A DNA stretch of 24,215 bases, taken from the IMG/VR virus record IMGVR_UViG_3300036983_000046, positions 1 to 24,215 of that record; one strand, 5' to 3'. A program made the position numbers and the translations under genes. This document shows positions 6,437-13,971 of this stretch, piece after piece; positions within the stretch are counted from its first letter, which is position 1, and every line of letters starts with the position of its first letter. The notes below the pieces were generated by a model. That model was not told where the DNA came from. It saw only the letters and a program-made list of their open reading frames with translations, and did no database searches. Origin of the DNA: a virus.

Positions 6437-8023
6437 ATGATCACCGTCCACCCAGGCACAGACCCCCTCCTCCGCGCTATGTTCGCGCCAAAGGCGCCGG
6501 AGGACGCGATACTTATCTGGACCCTGCCCTCCAAGCACTCGACATGGATACCCAGCACCGACGTCGACATCATCCTTGAGCCGAACTCAGACGCATACTT
6601 CGGAGTAGGAACCCGCGACGCAGACGCCGCGCGCCACTTCGGACGCAGAGCCAGGGGAAAGTCATCAGACGTCACCGGTATAGGGGCCGTGTGGATTGAC
6701 ATAGATATAGCCGGCGCAGCGCACCAGAAGAACCACCTGCCGGCCACGCACGCAGACGCCCTGCAACTTGCCGACGACGCCTTCCACACGCCGCCCTCGT
6801 TTGTCGTAGACTCAGGCCACGGCCTCCACCTTTACTTCCTACTTGACGAATGGCTCAACCTGCGCAACGGCGCCAGAGAGGACACGCAGGCCACGCTAAT
6901 GGGAGTCGCGCAACATTGGCGCGCCACCTGTGCAAAACACGGCTTTGACGCAGACTCAGTTCACGACCTCTCGCGCGTACTTCGCCTGCCCGGAACCATC
7001 AACCGCAAGCTACAGGACGCGCCGAGGCCCGTAACGATAATCACGGCCAACCCCGACGCCAGATACCCGCTGGCACTATTCCAGCAGTGGGCATCACGCG
7101 CCCCGCAGCCGCCCCCCAAGCCGGAACCCAAGGCCAAGCCAGAGCCAGAGCCGGAAGCCACGGACCCCGACGCGCCGACATTCGCAGACATGTGGGAAGC
7201 CCTGTGCGCAGCCGACCCGCGCGCCAAGGCCAGCTTCCTGCACAACAGGCCGGACCTCATGGACCAGAGCCCCTCCAGCTACGACATGTCACTTGCCGCC
7301 ATAGCCCTGCGCGCCGGATGGACACACGCCCTAACGATGCAACTTCTCCAGTACTGCCGCGCGCACCACGCGAACCCGCCCAAGCCCCACGCCCTCCGAC
7401 TCACGATCGACAAGGTAAGCCAGGAAATAGCCACCGCCGCGACCGCGGCGCAGACAGCCGCACAGGCAGCGCCCCAGCCGGCGCCGATCATTGACCACAT
7501 CATACGATACGACTCGACACCGCCGGCCTACGTAATCATCACGCCCGACGGCACACGCATAGCCGCCGGAACCATCGACACAATCACCGACCAACGCAAG
7601 TTCAGGAACGCCATAGCCGCCGGAACAGGCATCCTGCCGCCAGCGATGAAACCGGCAGCATGGGACAAGGCCGCCCAAGCGATGCTAAACACCACCGTTC
7701 ACGAGTCAGCAGGACCGGAAGCCACCGACAACGGGCAGACGCTTTCATGGATACAAGCCTACCTCGAATCAGCGCAAATACACACGACCGCAGCCGACGG
7801 ACTCGCCGCCGGAGAGCCGTTCATATCAGAGGGACACGTTCACATCACCGGCACCGCCCTGCGCGCATGGTTGACCTCGGCACTCGGAGAGCGTACCGAC
7901 TCGCGCCGGCTTGCCCTTGCCCTGCGCGCGATCGACGCCGCCCCCGTCACCGTCGAACTCGCTCCAGACAAGCCGCGTCGAGCAGCTTGGAGGATACCAC
8001 AGCATATCTGGACAGCCAGATAG
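6437..8023 (+). CDS. archaeo-eukaryotic-type primase (RepB/PrimPol-like), 528 aa
   Basis: The N-terminal half carries the AEP primase signature: WIDIDI (Asp88, Asp90) for metal binding, SGHGLHLY (126-133, with the His131 nucleotide-binding motif) and RVLRLPGTINRK (about 180-191). Residues about 225-245 are a Pro/Lys/Glu linker (PKPEPKAKPEPEPEATDPD). The C-terminal 280 residues are helical and unrecognised; no D5/SF3 helicase motifs are visible, so priming and unwinding are separate here. It makes primers for, or perhaps extends, phage DNA. It has its own promoter (6355) and an AGGAG Shine-Dalgarno. Confidence 0.88.
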   Translation: MITVHPGTDPLLRAMFAPKAPEDAILIWTLPSKHSTWIPSTDVDIILEPNSDAYFGVGTRDADAARHFGRRARGKSSDVTGIGAVWIDIDIAGAAHQKNHLPATHADALQLADDAFHTPPSFVVDSGHGLHLYFLLDEWLNLRNGAREDTQATLMGVAQHWRATCAKHGFDADSVHDLSRVLRLPGTINRKLQDAPRPVTIITANPDARYPLALFQQWASRAPQPPPKPEPKAKPEPEPEATDPDAPTFADMWEALCAADPRAKASFLHNRPDLMDQSPSSYDMSLAAIALRAGWTHALTMQLLQYCRAHHANPPKPHALRLTIDKVSQEIATAATAAQTAAQAAPQPAPIIDHIIRYDSTPPAYVIITPDGTRIAAGTIDTITDQRKFRNAIAAGTGILPPAMKPAAWDKAAQAMLNTTVHESAGPEATDNGQTLSWIQAYLESAQIHTTAADGLAAGEPFISEGHVHITGTALRAWLTSALGERTDSRRLALALRAIDAAPVTVELAPDKPRRAAWRIPQHIWTAR

Positions 8024-8036
8024 AAAGGAGCCACGC

Positions 8037-8279
8037 ATGAACAGACTGATTGCATTTTTCGCCCGACTGGTTTTGAAGCTCCACATCACGCCCGAGATGA
8101 TAGCGAAGGCGCTCGACATAGTAGCATCCTACGCCAAATGCGCGAACCTATCGAACGTCGACAAGGCCAAGTACGCCCGGAAAGCCCTGATCAGACTATG
8201 GCCGCAACTATCAGACCAGGCCGCGAACTGGTTAGTCGAGACCGCCCTCCGGCTTTACAAGCTGGCCGCGCGACGATAG
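8037..8279 (+). CDS. hypothetical small protein, 80 aa
   Basis: The ATG has an AGAAAGGAG Shine-Dalgarno and lies 13 bases after the primase stop. The product is basic and helical; the first 16 residues (MNRLIAFFARLVLKLH) form an amphipathic/hydrophobic helix. The middle part, NVDKAKYARKALIRLWPQL, is also helical. It may associate with membrane or DNA. No family is recognised. Confidence 0.65.
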   Translation: MNRLIAFFARLVLKLHITPEMIAKALDIVASYAKCANLSNVDKAKYARKALIRLWPQLSDQAANWLVETALRLYKLAARR

Positions 8280-8320
8280 CCAGCGCCGCCGGCCACAGGT
8301 AAGGCAAGGCGCCACTTCTA

Positions 8321-8348
8321 GGGGCGCGCGGGTATGATCACGCGCCCC
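8321..8348 (+). other. intergenic hairpin
   Basis: GGGGCGCG (8321-8328) and CGCGCCCC (8341-8348) form an 8-bp GC stem. It is followed at 8356-8377 by a smaller stem (GAATCG/CGATTC). Both lie in the 124-base gap before the microprotein at 8404. No T-tract follows, but together they could terminate or attenuate the primase transcript. Confidence 0.5.
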
Positions 8349-8403
8349 ATTCTCAGAATCGAATCCTAGAGCGATTCCACGCTCAGAACAGGAGACACAC
8401 ACA

Positions 8404-8487
8404 ATGAACTGGACCATTCTATTCGTATCTTTTGTGGCATACCAGATCGGATACTGCTTAGGCTATTGGAGAAGGGGGCAGCGATGA
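8404..8487 (+). CDS. membrane microprotein, 27 aa
   Basis: ATG 8404 follows AGGAGACACACACA. The reading frame encodes one hydrophobic helix (MNWTILFVSFVAYQIGYCLG) ending in a basic tail (YWRRGQR), then TGA. The stop overlaps the ATG of the next reading frame (8484). Size, Shine-Dalgarno and the hydrophobic-plus-basic design support a real transmembrane microprotein of unknown role. Confidence 0.55.
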   Translation: MNWTILFVSFVAYQIGYCLGYWRRGQR

Positions 8488-8671
8488 GTGAAGTCAGCTT
8501 GACCTATGCGGCGAAATCGACACATACCACCTCCGCCGCGCGGCATGGCGCGACGCAATCGGCATCCATTGGATGAGCAAACAGGAACTTACGCAGGCAA
8601 TCCCGCCGGCCTACACCGAATTCATCGGACGCCAACTTATCGCCGCGATCAGGGACGAGAGCCGATGGTAA
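8484..8671 (+). pseudogene. remnant resembling the C-terminus of a phage DNA methylase
   Basis: In the frame ending at TAA 8671, the sequence reads CGEIDTYHLRRAAWRDAIGI then HWMSKQELTQAIPPAYTEFI and GRQL. The pattern W-M-x-x-x-E-L-x-x-A-I-P-P-A-Y-T-E-x-I-G-x-Q-L is how I remember the C-terminal end of many phage DNA (cytosine) methylases. The catalytic part is absent. This frame has a TGA at 8489-8491 and no start before ATG 8573. The well-placed ATG at 8484 (after AGAAGGGGG) opens a different frame that stops after about 30 codons. The simplest reading is a deleted, frameshifted relic; a sequencing frameshift or a recoding site could restore only about 60 residues. Family recall is from memory. 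Confidence 0.55.
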
Positions 8672-8943
8672 TGCGCGCCCTTGCCCTGTGCTTCACGATC
8701 TACGCCGGCGCCTCATTTGGCCCAGGAGACCACGAAGCCGAGCCAGCGGGAATCACCCTGCACTACAAGGCCCACTTCCAAGCCGGACGAGTAGCAGCCG
8801 GAAGCATCCTGCCGCACACCCGTCAGGTTTGGTACTACCAAGGCGGCTCGATAGACACGGCCCACGGCCAACCGGACGGGCCGGACGCGATCATCATTGA
8901 CGGGTATCGCCTGACGGTCGAACCCGACGGACGCGCACACTAA
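8665..8943 (+). CDS. hypothetical protein, 92 aa
   Basis: I chose ATG 8665 because AGGGACGAGA lies at suitable spacing; ATG 8671, which overlaps the preceding TAA, is an alternative. The first 18 residues (MVMRALALCFTIYAGASFG) are hydrophobic enough to be a weak signal or membrane segment. The rest is probably beta-rich (ITLHYKAHFQAGRVAAGSIL, VWYYQGGSID). The protein ends 14 bases before the SF1 helicase gene. Family unknown. Confidence 0.6.
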   Translation: MVMRALALCFTIYAGASFGPGDHEAEPAGITLHYKAHFQAGRVAAGSILPHTRQVWYYQGGSIDTAHGQPDGPDAIIIDGYRLTVEPDGRAH

Positions 8944-8957
8944 GGAGACATAGACCA

Positions 8958-10544
8958 ATGATTGAGAACCGCATATACGGACCCCCAGGCACCGGCAAGA
9001 CGACTTTCCTAACCAACCTTGTCAGCAAGGCCGCCGCGAAGTACGGCGCCGGCAGCGTCATCGTCACCAGCTACACGACCGCCGCCGCGGCTGAAGTAGC
9101 CGAGCGCGCCGGAGAGATTCCCGAGGACAACATAGGAACCCTGCACAAGTTCTGTTATGCCGCCATCAACCGACCGCCCATAGCAGAAACGAAGTCCAGC
9201 CTCCTGAAAGAGTGGAACGAGCACGCGCCGGCCTACCGGATGAGCATGCCCGGATGCAGGGACATCAACGCAGGCCTCGAGTACGGAGAACACGCCCTAC
9301 TCGGAGACGCACTCCTTGCACACGCCACCCTCCTGCGCAACCGCATGATACCGCCCGAGCAATGGCCGGCCAACGTGCAGACGTTCCACGACCTCTGGAC
9401 TTCATGGAAGATCGGAGCCGGATGCATCGACTTCACCGACATGCTCGACATAGCCCTCGCCCAGACCACGGAAGCCCCCTCCTGCCCGCGCGTCATATTC
9501 ACAGACGAAGCCCAGGACTGCACCGCCCTCCAGTTTGCCGTACTCAAGAAATGGGCGCAGACCTGCGAGAGACTGGTGATGGTAGGAGACGACGATCAGT
9601 GTATCTACCAGTTTGCCGGCGCCACGCCGGAAGCGTTTGCCATCGGACAGCCCGGAGAACACGACCACGTCCTGAGCCAGAGCTACCGCGTGCCGCACGC
9701 CGTTTGGGAGAAAGCCTCCGAGTGGATATCTCGAGTACGCGACCGCGTCACCAAGACATACGCGCCACGCCCCGAGCCCGGGTTTGTGCACAGATCGGCC
9801 GCCACCTACAAAGACGGCCAACGGATCCTCGCGGAAGTCACAAAGCAGCTTCAGACATACTCCTCGGTGATGGTAATCACATCCTGCTCGTATATGCTTG
9901 ACCCGATCAAGAAGGCCCTGACCGACGCCGGCGTGCCATTCCATAACCCCTACCGCCTCATCCGCGCGGACTGGAACCCCCTGAAACTACAGAAAGGGAC
10001 CACAATGGCCGAGCGCGTAATGGCGATCTTCGGCCCCGAGATGCACGACCGGAAATGGTGGACACCCGCAGAAGTCGCAGCGTTCGCATCAGTGTTGAAA
10101 GCCGACGGAGTATTCGTCAGAGGAATGAAAGGCAAGGTCGAGAATATCCCGACCGTCAACCTCGACACCCTCTTTGAATACTTCACGCCCGAAGCCGTGA
10201 ACGCCCTCATGACCAACGACCTTGACTGGTGGAACGAGCACCTACTCAACCACGAGACCCAGGCCAAGGCGGCCTACCCTCTCAGGATAGCGCAGAACCT
10301 CTCGCCATGGGCGCTCGACACCACCACCAACAAGCCGCAGGTAATCATCGGAACCATCCACTCAGTAAAGGGAGCCGAGGCAGACGTCGTAATCATGGCG
10401 CCGGACTTGTCGCAGCAGGGAATGGTGGAATGGACAGGAGCCGGACGCGCAGCGATCCGACGCGTATTCTATGTAGGTCTCACCAGAGCCCGGCACGGAG
10501 TCATCCTCCTCCAGCCGGCAAGCCCCATCACCTGTGACATATGA
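8958..10544 (+). CDS. UvrD/Rep-type SF1 helicase, 528 aa
   Basis: All SF1A motifs can be read: GPPGTGKT (8-15), SYTTAAAAE (Ia), DEAQD (183-187, motif II), GDDDQCIYQFAGA (210-222, motif III), QSYRVP (motif IV), TIHSVKGAEADVV (motif V) and FYVGLTRARHGV (motif VI). At 528 aa it is shorter than UvrD or Rep (about 670-720), lacking most of the 1B/2B insertions, which is usual for phage versions. It probably unwinds DNA 3' to 5' during replication or repair. The start has AAGGAG and the AGACCAATG leader. It is the last gene of the rightward block and ends just before the 10548 hairpin. Confidence 0.93.
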   Translation: MIENRIYGPPGTGKTTFLTNLVSKAAAKYGAGSVIVTSYTTAAAAEVAERAGEIPEDNIGTLHKFCYAAINRPPIAETKSSLLKEWNEHAPAYRMSMPGCRDINAGLEYGEHALLGDALLAHATLLRNRMIPPEQWPANVQTFHDLWTSWKIGAGCIDFTDMLDIALAQTTEAPSCPRVIFTDEAQDCTALQFAVLKKWAQTCERLVMVGDDDQCIYQFAGATPEAFAIGQPGEHDHVLSQSYRVPHAVWEKASEWISRVRDRVTKTYAPRPEPGFVHRSAATYKDGQRILAEVTKQLQTYSSVMVITSCSYMLDPIKKALTDAGVPFHNPYRLIRADWNPLKLQKGTTMAERVMAIFGPEMHDRKWWTPAEVAAFASVLKADGVFVRGMKGKVENIPTVNLDTLFEYFTPEAVNALMTNDLDWWNEHLLNHETQAKAAYPLRIAQNLSPWALDTTTNKPQVIIGTIHSVKGAEADVVIMAPDLSQQGMVEWTGAGRAAIRRVFYVGLTRARHGVILLQPASPITCDI

Positions 10545-10547
10545 GAA

Positions 10548-10568
10548 AGGCCCCCGCAATGGGGGCCT
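10548..10568. terminator. hairpin between convergent operons (probable bidirectional terminator)
   Basis: AGGCCCCC and GGGGGCCT form a perfect 8-bp stem with loop GCAAT. It lies four bases after the SF1 helicase gene and just beyond the last leftward gene. On the minus strand the stem is followed by TTTCTCAT, a weak U-rich tail; the plus side lacks one. Position between convergent blocks supports a terminator, possibly assisted. Confidence 0.7.
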
Positions 10569-10572
10569 CCTC

Positions 10573-10602
10573 TCACCGACACTTCCGCTTCTTACGCGCC
10601 AT
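10573..10602 (-). CDS. putative 9-residue basic peptide MARKKRKCR
   Basis: After the last appendage gene the minus strand has GGGGAGGTGTTGCTG followed by ATG, nine codons (MARKKRKCR) and TGA, directly before the terminator hairpin. The Shine-Dalgarno is good and seven of nine residues are basic or cysteine. A 9-codon ORF can arise by chance, so this is tentative. Confidence 0.3.
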   Translation of the reverse strand: MARKKRKCR

Positions 10603-10621
10603 CAGCAACACCTCCCCGAGA

Positions 10622-11203
10622 TCAGGAGAAATAGATCGTCAACTGAATAGCATCACACATCGCGAAGTTATTCATCGTAGCCAAATCGCACACGTCGAAC
10701 TTCACATAGGCCGCAGTCAGAAGATCAGCCAACTCGCCGGCATCCAAACCCCAAGTATCACCAACCCCACCAAAGTCATGCGCAACGCAGTCCCCGCCAA
10801 TATCGTGAGGATCACCAAGGCTGCACTTGGAATCAGACCACGCCGGACCGCCACCGGACCCGACCCTCAACTCGACAACCGACATGGGCATATCGCCGCC
10901 GGCCAGCAGCGACACCCCGATACCCGTGACAGTGGAACCAGCAGGAATAGACGACAGATCAAACGTCATTTGGAGGACAGACCCATCAGCAGGATTAGCA
11001 GACGGGAAGACAGTGGCTTTACTCTCATCAGCTTCCAACTCAGCCGAATCGGGATCACTCCACGGAAACAGGCCGGAAGTCGAACCGCCGCCAAGCGACC
11101 CCCAGACAGACACAGGTGACGTAACACCAGAGGACGACGGCCCCTCGGGATACACGTCAGGAACCGCAGCCGGAATGACCGCCGGAACACTTGCAGGTAT
11201 CAT
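10622..11203 (-). CDS. probable virion surface-appendage protein, 193 aa
   Basis: The ATG overlaps the upstream stop (ATGA). The N-terminus has a Pro-Val/Ile repeat (MIPASVPAVIPAAVP) also found in the preceding gene. Residues about 80-190 follow a pattern seen in phage tail-fibre/adhesin beta-sandwich domains: SSIPAGSTVTGIGVSL, then VVELRVGS, then FGGVGDTWGLDAGEL, then FDVCD and IQLTIYF. Such domains are generally receptor-binding or decoration parts. No trimerisation or hydrolase motif is visible. It is the second-to-last reading frame of the late operon, a usual place for host-contact proteins. Confidence 0.6.
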   Translation of the reverse strand: MIPASVPAVIPAAVPDVYPEGPSSSGVTSPVSVWGSLGGGSTSGLFPWSDPDSAELEADESKATVFPSANPADGSVLQMTFDLSSIPAGSTVTGIGVSLLAGGDMPMSVVELRVGSGGGPAWSDSKCSLGDPHDIGGDCVAHDFGGVGDTWGLDAGELADLLTAAYVKFDVCDLATMNNFAMCDAIQLTIYFS

Positions 11204-11550
11204 GTCAGCTCAACCACTCCAGGAACGAGATCACTGCCAAGCACGCGCACGGACCCCACCCACCCGAGCCCGTTGTCATCGTCATAGAACCCGCAGGTAA
11301 AGGTCCCATAGGGAATCGCACCAGACCACGACCCACCACCAGTCGCGCCACCAGTAACAGAATCCCACTCGGCATAGCCGGCGCCGGCAGAAGACGGCTG
11401 GCGGTCGATACCGCCCACCCTGATGTAGCACGACGCCTGCGTTATCGGCGCCTCCGGATCAGTGGAAAGGAGCCGCAAGGTCTGACGACCCTGCGGCTCA
11501 GAGCAAGGAGCAGAAGAAGGAACTACCGATGGAACAAGCTCAGGTATCAC
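11200..11550 (-). CDS. small virion-associated protein, 116 aa, GTG start
   Basis: I chose GTG 11550 because the resulting N-terminus (VIPELVPSVVPSSAP) matches that of the next gene and because GAGGAAG lies ten bases upstream. An upstream in-frame ATG only extends into the overlapping gene. The GTG overlaps the end of the CxxCxxCC gene by 11 bases. The C-terminal part is Gly/Ser/Asp-rich and beta-like (GGSWSGAIPYGTFTCGFYDD). Probably a short decoration or appendage component sharing an anchor with its neighbour; family unknown. Confidence 0.6.
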   Translation of the reverse strand: MIPELVPSVVPSSAPCSEPQGRQTLRLLSTDPEAPITQASCYIRVGGIDRQPSSAGAGYAEWDSVTGGATGGGSWSGAIPYGTFTCGFYDDDNGLGWVGSVRVLGSDLVPGVVELT

Positions 11551-11785
11551 GGCACACTTCCTCGCAGTAGAAATCCTTACACGCGATCGGTTTCTCCGAC
11601 GGCCCAAAGTCGCAATCGTTGCCGACCAGATGAGGACACACATGCGGAACCCACACCCGCAAATATCCCTCGTCTATATCCCACCGCACACCGCGCGCGC
11701 TCAGAAACTCGCGAACCTCGTCACCGTCAACCAGCGGAAACATCAACTCGCGGCAGCAGTCGCCACACCGCCGGCACTCAGGCAC
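11540..11785 (-). CDS. CxxCxxCC (YkgJ-like) cysteine-cluster protein, 81 aa
   Basis: I chose GTG 11785 because GGAGGT lies about ten bases upstream and GTGCCTGA overlaps the previous stop by eight bases. The mature sequence begins VPECRRCGDCCRELMFP and later has HVCPHLVGNDC and KPIACKDFYC, nine cysteines in all. This is the layout of the YkgJ/UPF0153 zinc- or iron-chelating domain: C-x2-C-G-x-C-C, then C-P-x-L, then x-P-x-x-C-x-x-F-x-C. That family probably binds metal, but its role is unclear. Its placement inside a virion operon is unusual; a capsid- or appendage-associated metal protein or a host modifier are both possible. Confidence 0.72.
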   Translation of the reverse strand: MPECRRCGDCCRELMFPLVDGDEVREFLSARGVRWDIDEGYLRVWVPHVCPHLVGNDCDFGPSEKPIACKDFYCEEVCRDT

Positions 11786-12686
11786 GCCGGACCTCCGCAG
11801 ACACCCAGAACGCATCATACGTCTGATCACCAGGCGACACCGTAATCCTGCCACCAGACGCGCCGAGCGGCCAGCCCTGGACAACCTTGCCCTCCATGCC
11901 GGCCACGTTCACCAGATACGTGCCAGCCGCCCACTTCGCCAGCGTGAACGACGTCACAGCGACGAACTCATCAGACAGCTTTAGAATGACGGCAGTAGTG
12001 GCGCCGACGTTGACCGTCGAACCGCCACGAGTAGCCGACAACTGAAAGCTCAGCGTAGTGGGAGTGGCGATCACGTAATACGTCGTGAACACCGTCAGGC
12101 AGTCGACAGTCGCAGACGTCGAGAGCATCACGGTATCACCAACCGTCAACCCGTGAGGAGTCGCGGTCTCGTACACATCAGTAGCAACGACACCAGCAGC
12201 CGACGGCAGCAGGAGCTCCGGAGACGGAACAAAGTCGAACGCGTTTGTCTCAGAATCAGAATCAACATTGAACGCGGCCCCGCCCGGAGTAGCCGAGAAC
12301 TGGAACACGAAATCAGTGAGTCGCGCAGAGTCAATAACGTAGTAATAGACGTTCGCCGTGACCCCACCGCCATCGCCCTCGAACGCGATACGATCACCAG
12401 GAGCCAAGCAATGCGGCAGCACCGTAGTCACCGTGTTCGCGCTATTCTGGCACGTATTCTCTCTGCGCACATGGCTACGCCGAGGAAACGGCCTGAACTT
12501 ATGCACATGCCCGACCACGACCGCCAAATCCTCCAACGCCGAACCGTTCCGCATCGACAGGAGCAACCTCTCCTCCGAGCCGACGCCCAGCGCCGGCACG
12601 TCGATTGTGCGCATAGCACCATCGGCGCCAGTCGCAGCAGGAAAACCGCAGCCGCCCTGCCACAAAACCTCACCACGCCCCATCAT
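11778..12686 (-). CDS. FCCH-repeat virion protein, 302 aa
   Basis: The start ATG overlaps the upstream stop (ATGA). Residues about 82-142 and 169-228 are two copies of a beta-rich module: H-x-L-x-x-G-D-x-V, then YYVI, then FQ-x-SAT-x-GG. This is the pattern of the E1-FCCH-like domain common in phage structural proteins. A third copy is in the neck protein at 16547. The N-terminal 80 residues and the last 70 (GRITVSPGDQTYDAFWVSAE) are also likely beta. It probably forms a head decoration or a tail/appendage part. No enzymatic motif is seen. Confidence 0.68.
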   Translation of the reverse strand: MMGRGEVLWQGGCGFPAATGADGAMRTIDVPALGVGSEERLLLSMRNGSALEDLAVVVGHVHKFRPFPRRSHVRRENTCQNSANTVTTVLPHCLAPGDRIAFEGDGGGVTANVYYYVIDSARLTDFVFQFSATPGGAAFNVDSDSETNAFDFVPSPELLLPSAAGVVATDVYETATPHGLTVGDTVMLSTSATVDCLTVFTTYYVIATPTTLSFQLSATRGGSTVNVGATTAVILKLSDEFVAVTSFTLAKWAAGTYLVNVAGMEGKVVQGWPLGASGGRITVSPGDQTYDAFWVSAEVRRA

Positions 12687-12904
12687 TGCACACCGCCTTC
12701 CTCGGAGGACTCCTCGACAACGACCTCCGTAATCGTAATTCGCGAATCCTCGCGCATAGCTTGAGTGACCTCCGACTCAGGGACGTCCGTGCCAGTATTA
12801 GACCAGAACCGCCCCGACCGCCAATGACCACCATACTGCCCAGCGAGAGACCGCACCACCACTATCTTCTCAGACTTCGCGACAGACGCCTTCTTACCTG
12901 CCAT
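12683..12904 (-). CDS. Mu-like (FluMu N-terminal/HI1506-type) small virion protein, 73 aa
   Basis: I chose ATG 12904 because the product then begins MAGKKASVAKSEKIVVVRSL and GAGTGGGGG precedes it; longer readings run through the terminator. The core GHWRSGRFW, then TDVPESEVT, then DSRITITEVV fits the FluMu N-terminal pattern (x-R-A/S-G-R-x-W, x-V-x-x-x-E-L/V-T, D-x-x-I-x-V). This domain is found next to the major capsid gene in Mu-like phages. Its exact role (head-completion or decoration) is not settled. It overlaps the FCCH gene by four bases. Confidence 0.65.
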   Translation of the reverse strand: MAGKKASVAKSEKIVVVRSLAGQYGGHWRSGRFWSNTGTDVPESEVTQAMREDSRITITEVVVEESSEEGGVQ

Positions 12905-12924
12905 AATACCCCCACTCACAATCC

Positions 12925-12959
12925 AAAAAGGGCCGGACCGAGTAAACCCAGCCCGGCCC
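12925..12959 (-). terminator. Rho-independent terminator after the major capsid gene
   Basis: On the minus strand GGGCCGG and CCGGCCC (12953-12959 and 12930-12936) flank a 16-base loop and are followed directly by TTTTT. It lies 30 bases after the capsid stop and before the next gene. It would cap the abundant capsid transcript, with read-through needed for the downstream appendage genes. Confidence 0.82.
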
Positions 12960-12989
12960 AAGGCAACGGACGACAACCCAGAGCCGACA

Positions 12990-13934
12990 CTAACCAGCCC
13001 CAGCGTTACCCTGTATGCAGAACCACGCCCCAGCGCCGACGTTATACCTCGCCCTCGTGCCGAAGTAGAACATGTCGCGCATGAAGCCGGACTCCGACTC
13101 CTTCTCCAGCGACCCGAACTCAACCGGAACCCTGCTCTGGAAGATCAGCGGCTTGACAACCCCACTGGTAGAGAGCAGGAACCAGTTCCCGTTCGCGACA
13201 GTCGCAGTACTGTAGAGGTACGGAGAGACAATGCACTCGATGTTCATGTCTTTCAGCACCTTTGCCTGCGCAGCGCCACCCGTAGTTGACGGCCACTCAC
13301 CCGAAAGAAGCTCCTTCCCGGTCTGAGCCAGGCACGGCTCAACCAGAAGCAGATCGGGAGTAATACCCATCGGAACGCCAGCGTCATTTTTGAGCATCAG
13401 CATAGCGTTGATGGCGGTCCAGAGCGTAGCCACCGCCAACGCCGCGCCAGTGGGCTTGTTCGACTGCGAACCGGAATCGCCGCTGACATGGTCAGTGTCG
13501 ATAAAGCCCTGCCCGTCGTAACACAGGTACGGAGAAGCAGCAGACCCGAGGGCGCCGGTCAGGAACTCGCAGCAGAGCTGATCGGGATACCTCGCGGCCT
13601 CGATTGCAAGCTGCCGAACCCGCAACTCCAACATCCCGAGCTTGTTATCCTCCATGTCGGAACGAAGGACCCCGAGAGTATTCTCCCAAGTTTTGTTCTT
13701 GATGTTGAAATTGAAATTGGACAGATCACGCGCCTGCCGCTCACCGAGGAACTCGCGAACCTGCGGCACAGCGCCGAGCCACGGATAATCCTCGGAATCA
13801 GTATCGGACGGCACGATCGTACAGATACGCTTGTGCAGCCCCTTAGCGACCTCGTCACGGTACGCCTTCATGAAGATAGCCTTGAGCCCCTTAGTCAGCG
13901 GGCCGGCAGGCAGATCACCAACACCAAACGCCAT
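12990..13934 (-). CDS. Mu gpT-like major capsid protein, 314 aa
   Basis: The sequence matches the Mu gpT family layout: an N-terminal segment ending in VPSDTDSEDYPWLGAVPQ, then REFLGERQARDLSNFNFNI with KNKTWENTLGV, a hallmark of the family. A long central domain follows and a C-terminal MFYFGTRARYNVG. The length is close to Mu gpT (305 aa). It forms the HK97-fold shell of the head. No N-terminal delta domain is visible, consistent with a separate scaffold encoded nearby. It lies between the decoration protein and a terminator, as expected for the most highly made protein. Confidence 0.9.
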   Translation of the reverse strand: MAFGVGDLPAGPLTKGLKAIFMKAYRDEVAKGLHKRICTIVPSDTDSEDYPWLGAVPQVREFLGERQARDLSNFNFNIKNKTWENTLGVLRSDMEDNKLGMLELRVRQLAIEAARYPDQLCCEFLTGALGSAASPYLCYDGQGFIDTDHVSGDSGSQSNKPTGAALAVATLWTAINAMLMLKNDAGVPMGITPDLLLVEPCLAQTGKELLSGEWPSTTGGAAQAKVLKDMNIECIVSPYLYSTATVANGNWFLLSTSGVVKPLIFQSRVPVEFGSLEKESESGFMRDMFYFGTRARYNVGAGAWFCIQGNAGAG

Positions 13935-13971
13935 AACAACACCCTAACCCTTCTCTGGCATCCAGCCAGGA

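Noticed and set aside
8321-8377. tRNA-like look of the stems before 8404
   Set aside because: The stems do not fold into a cloverleaf; there is no T-arm GTTCRAxxC with a matching acceptor stem.
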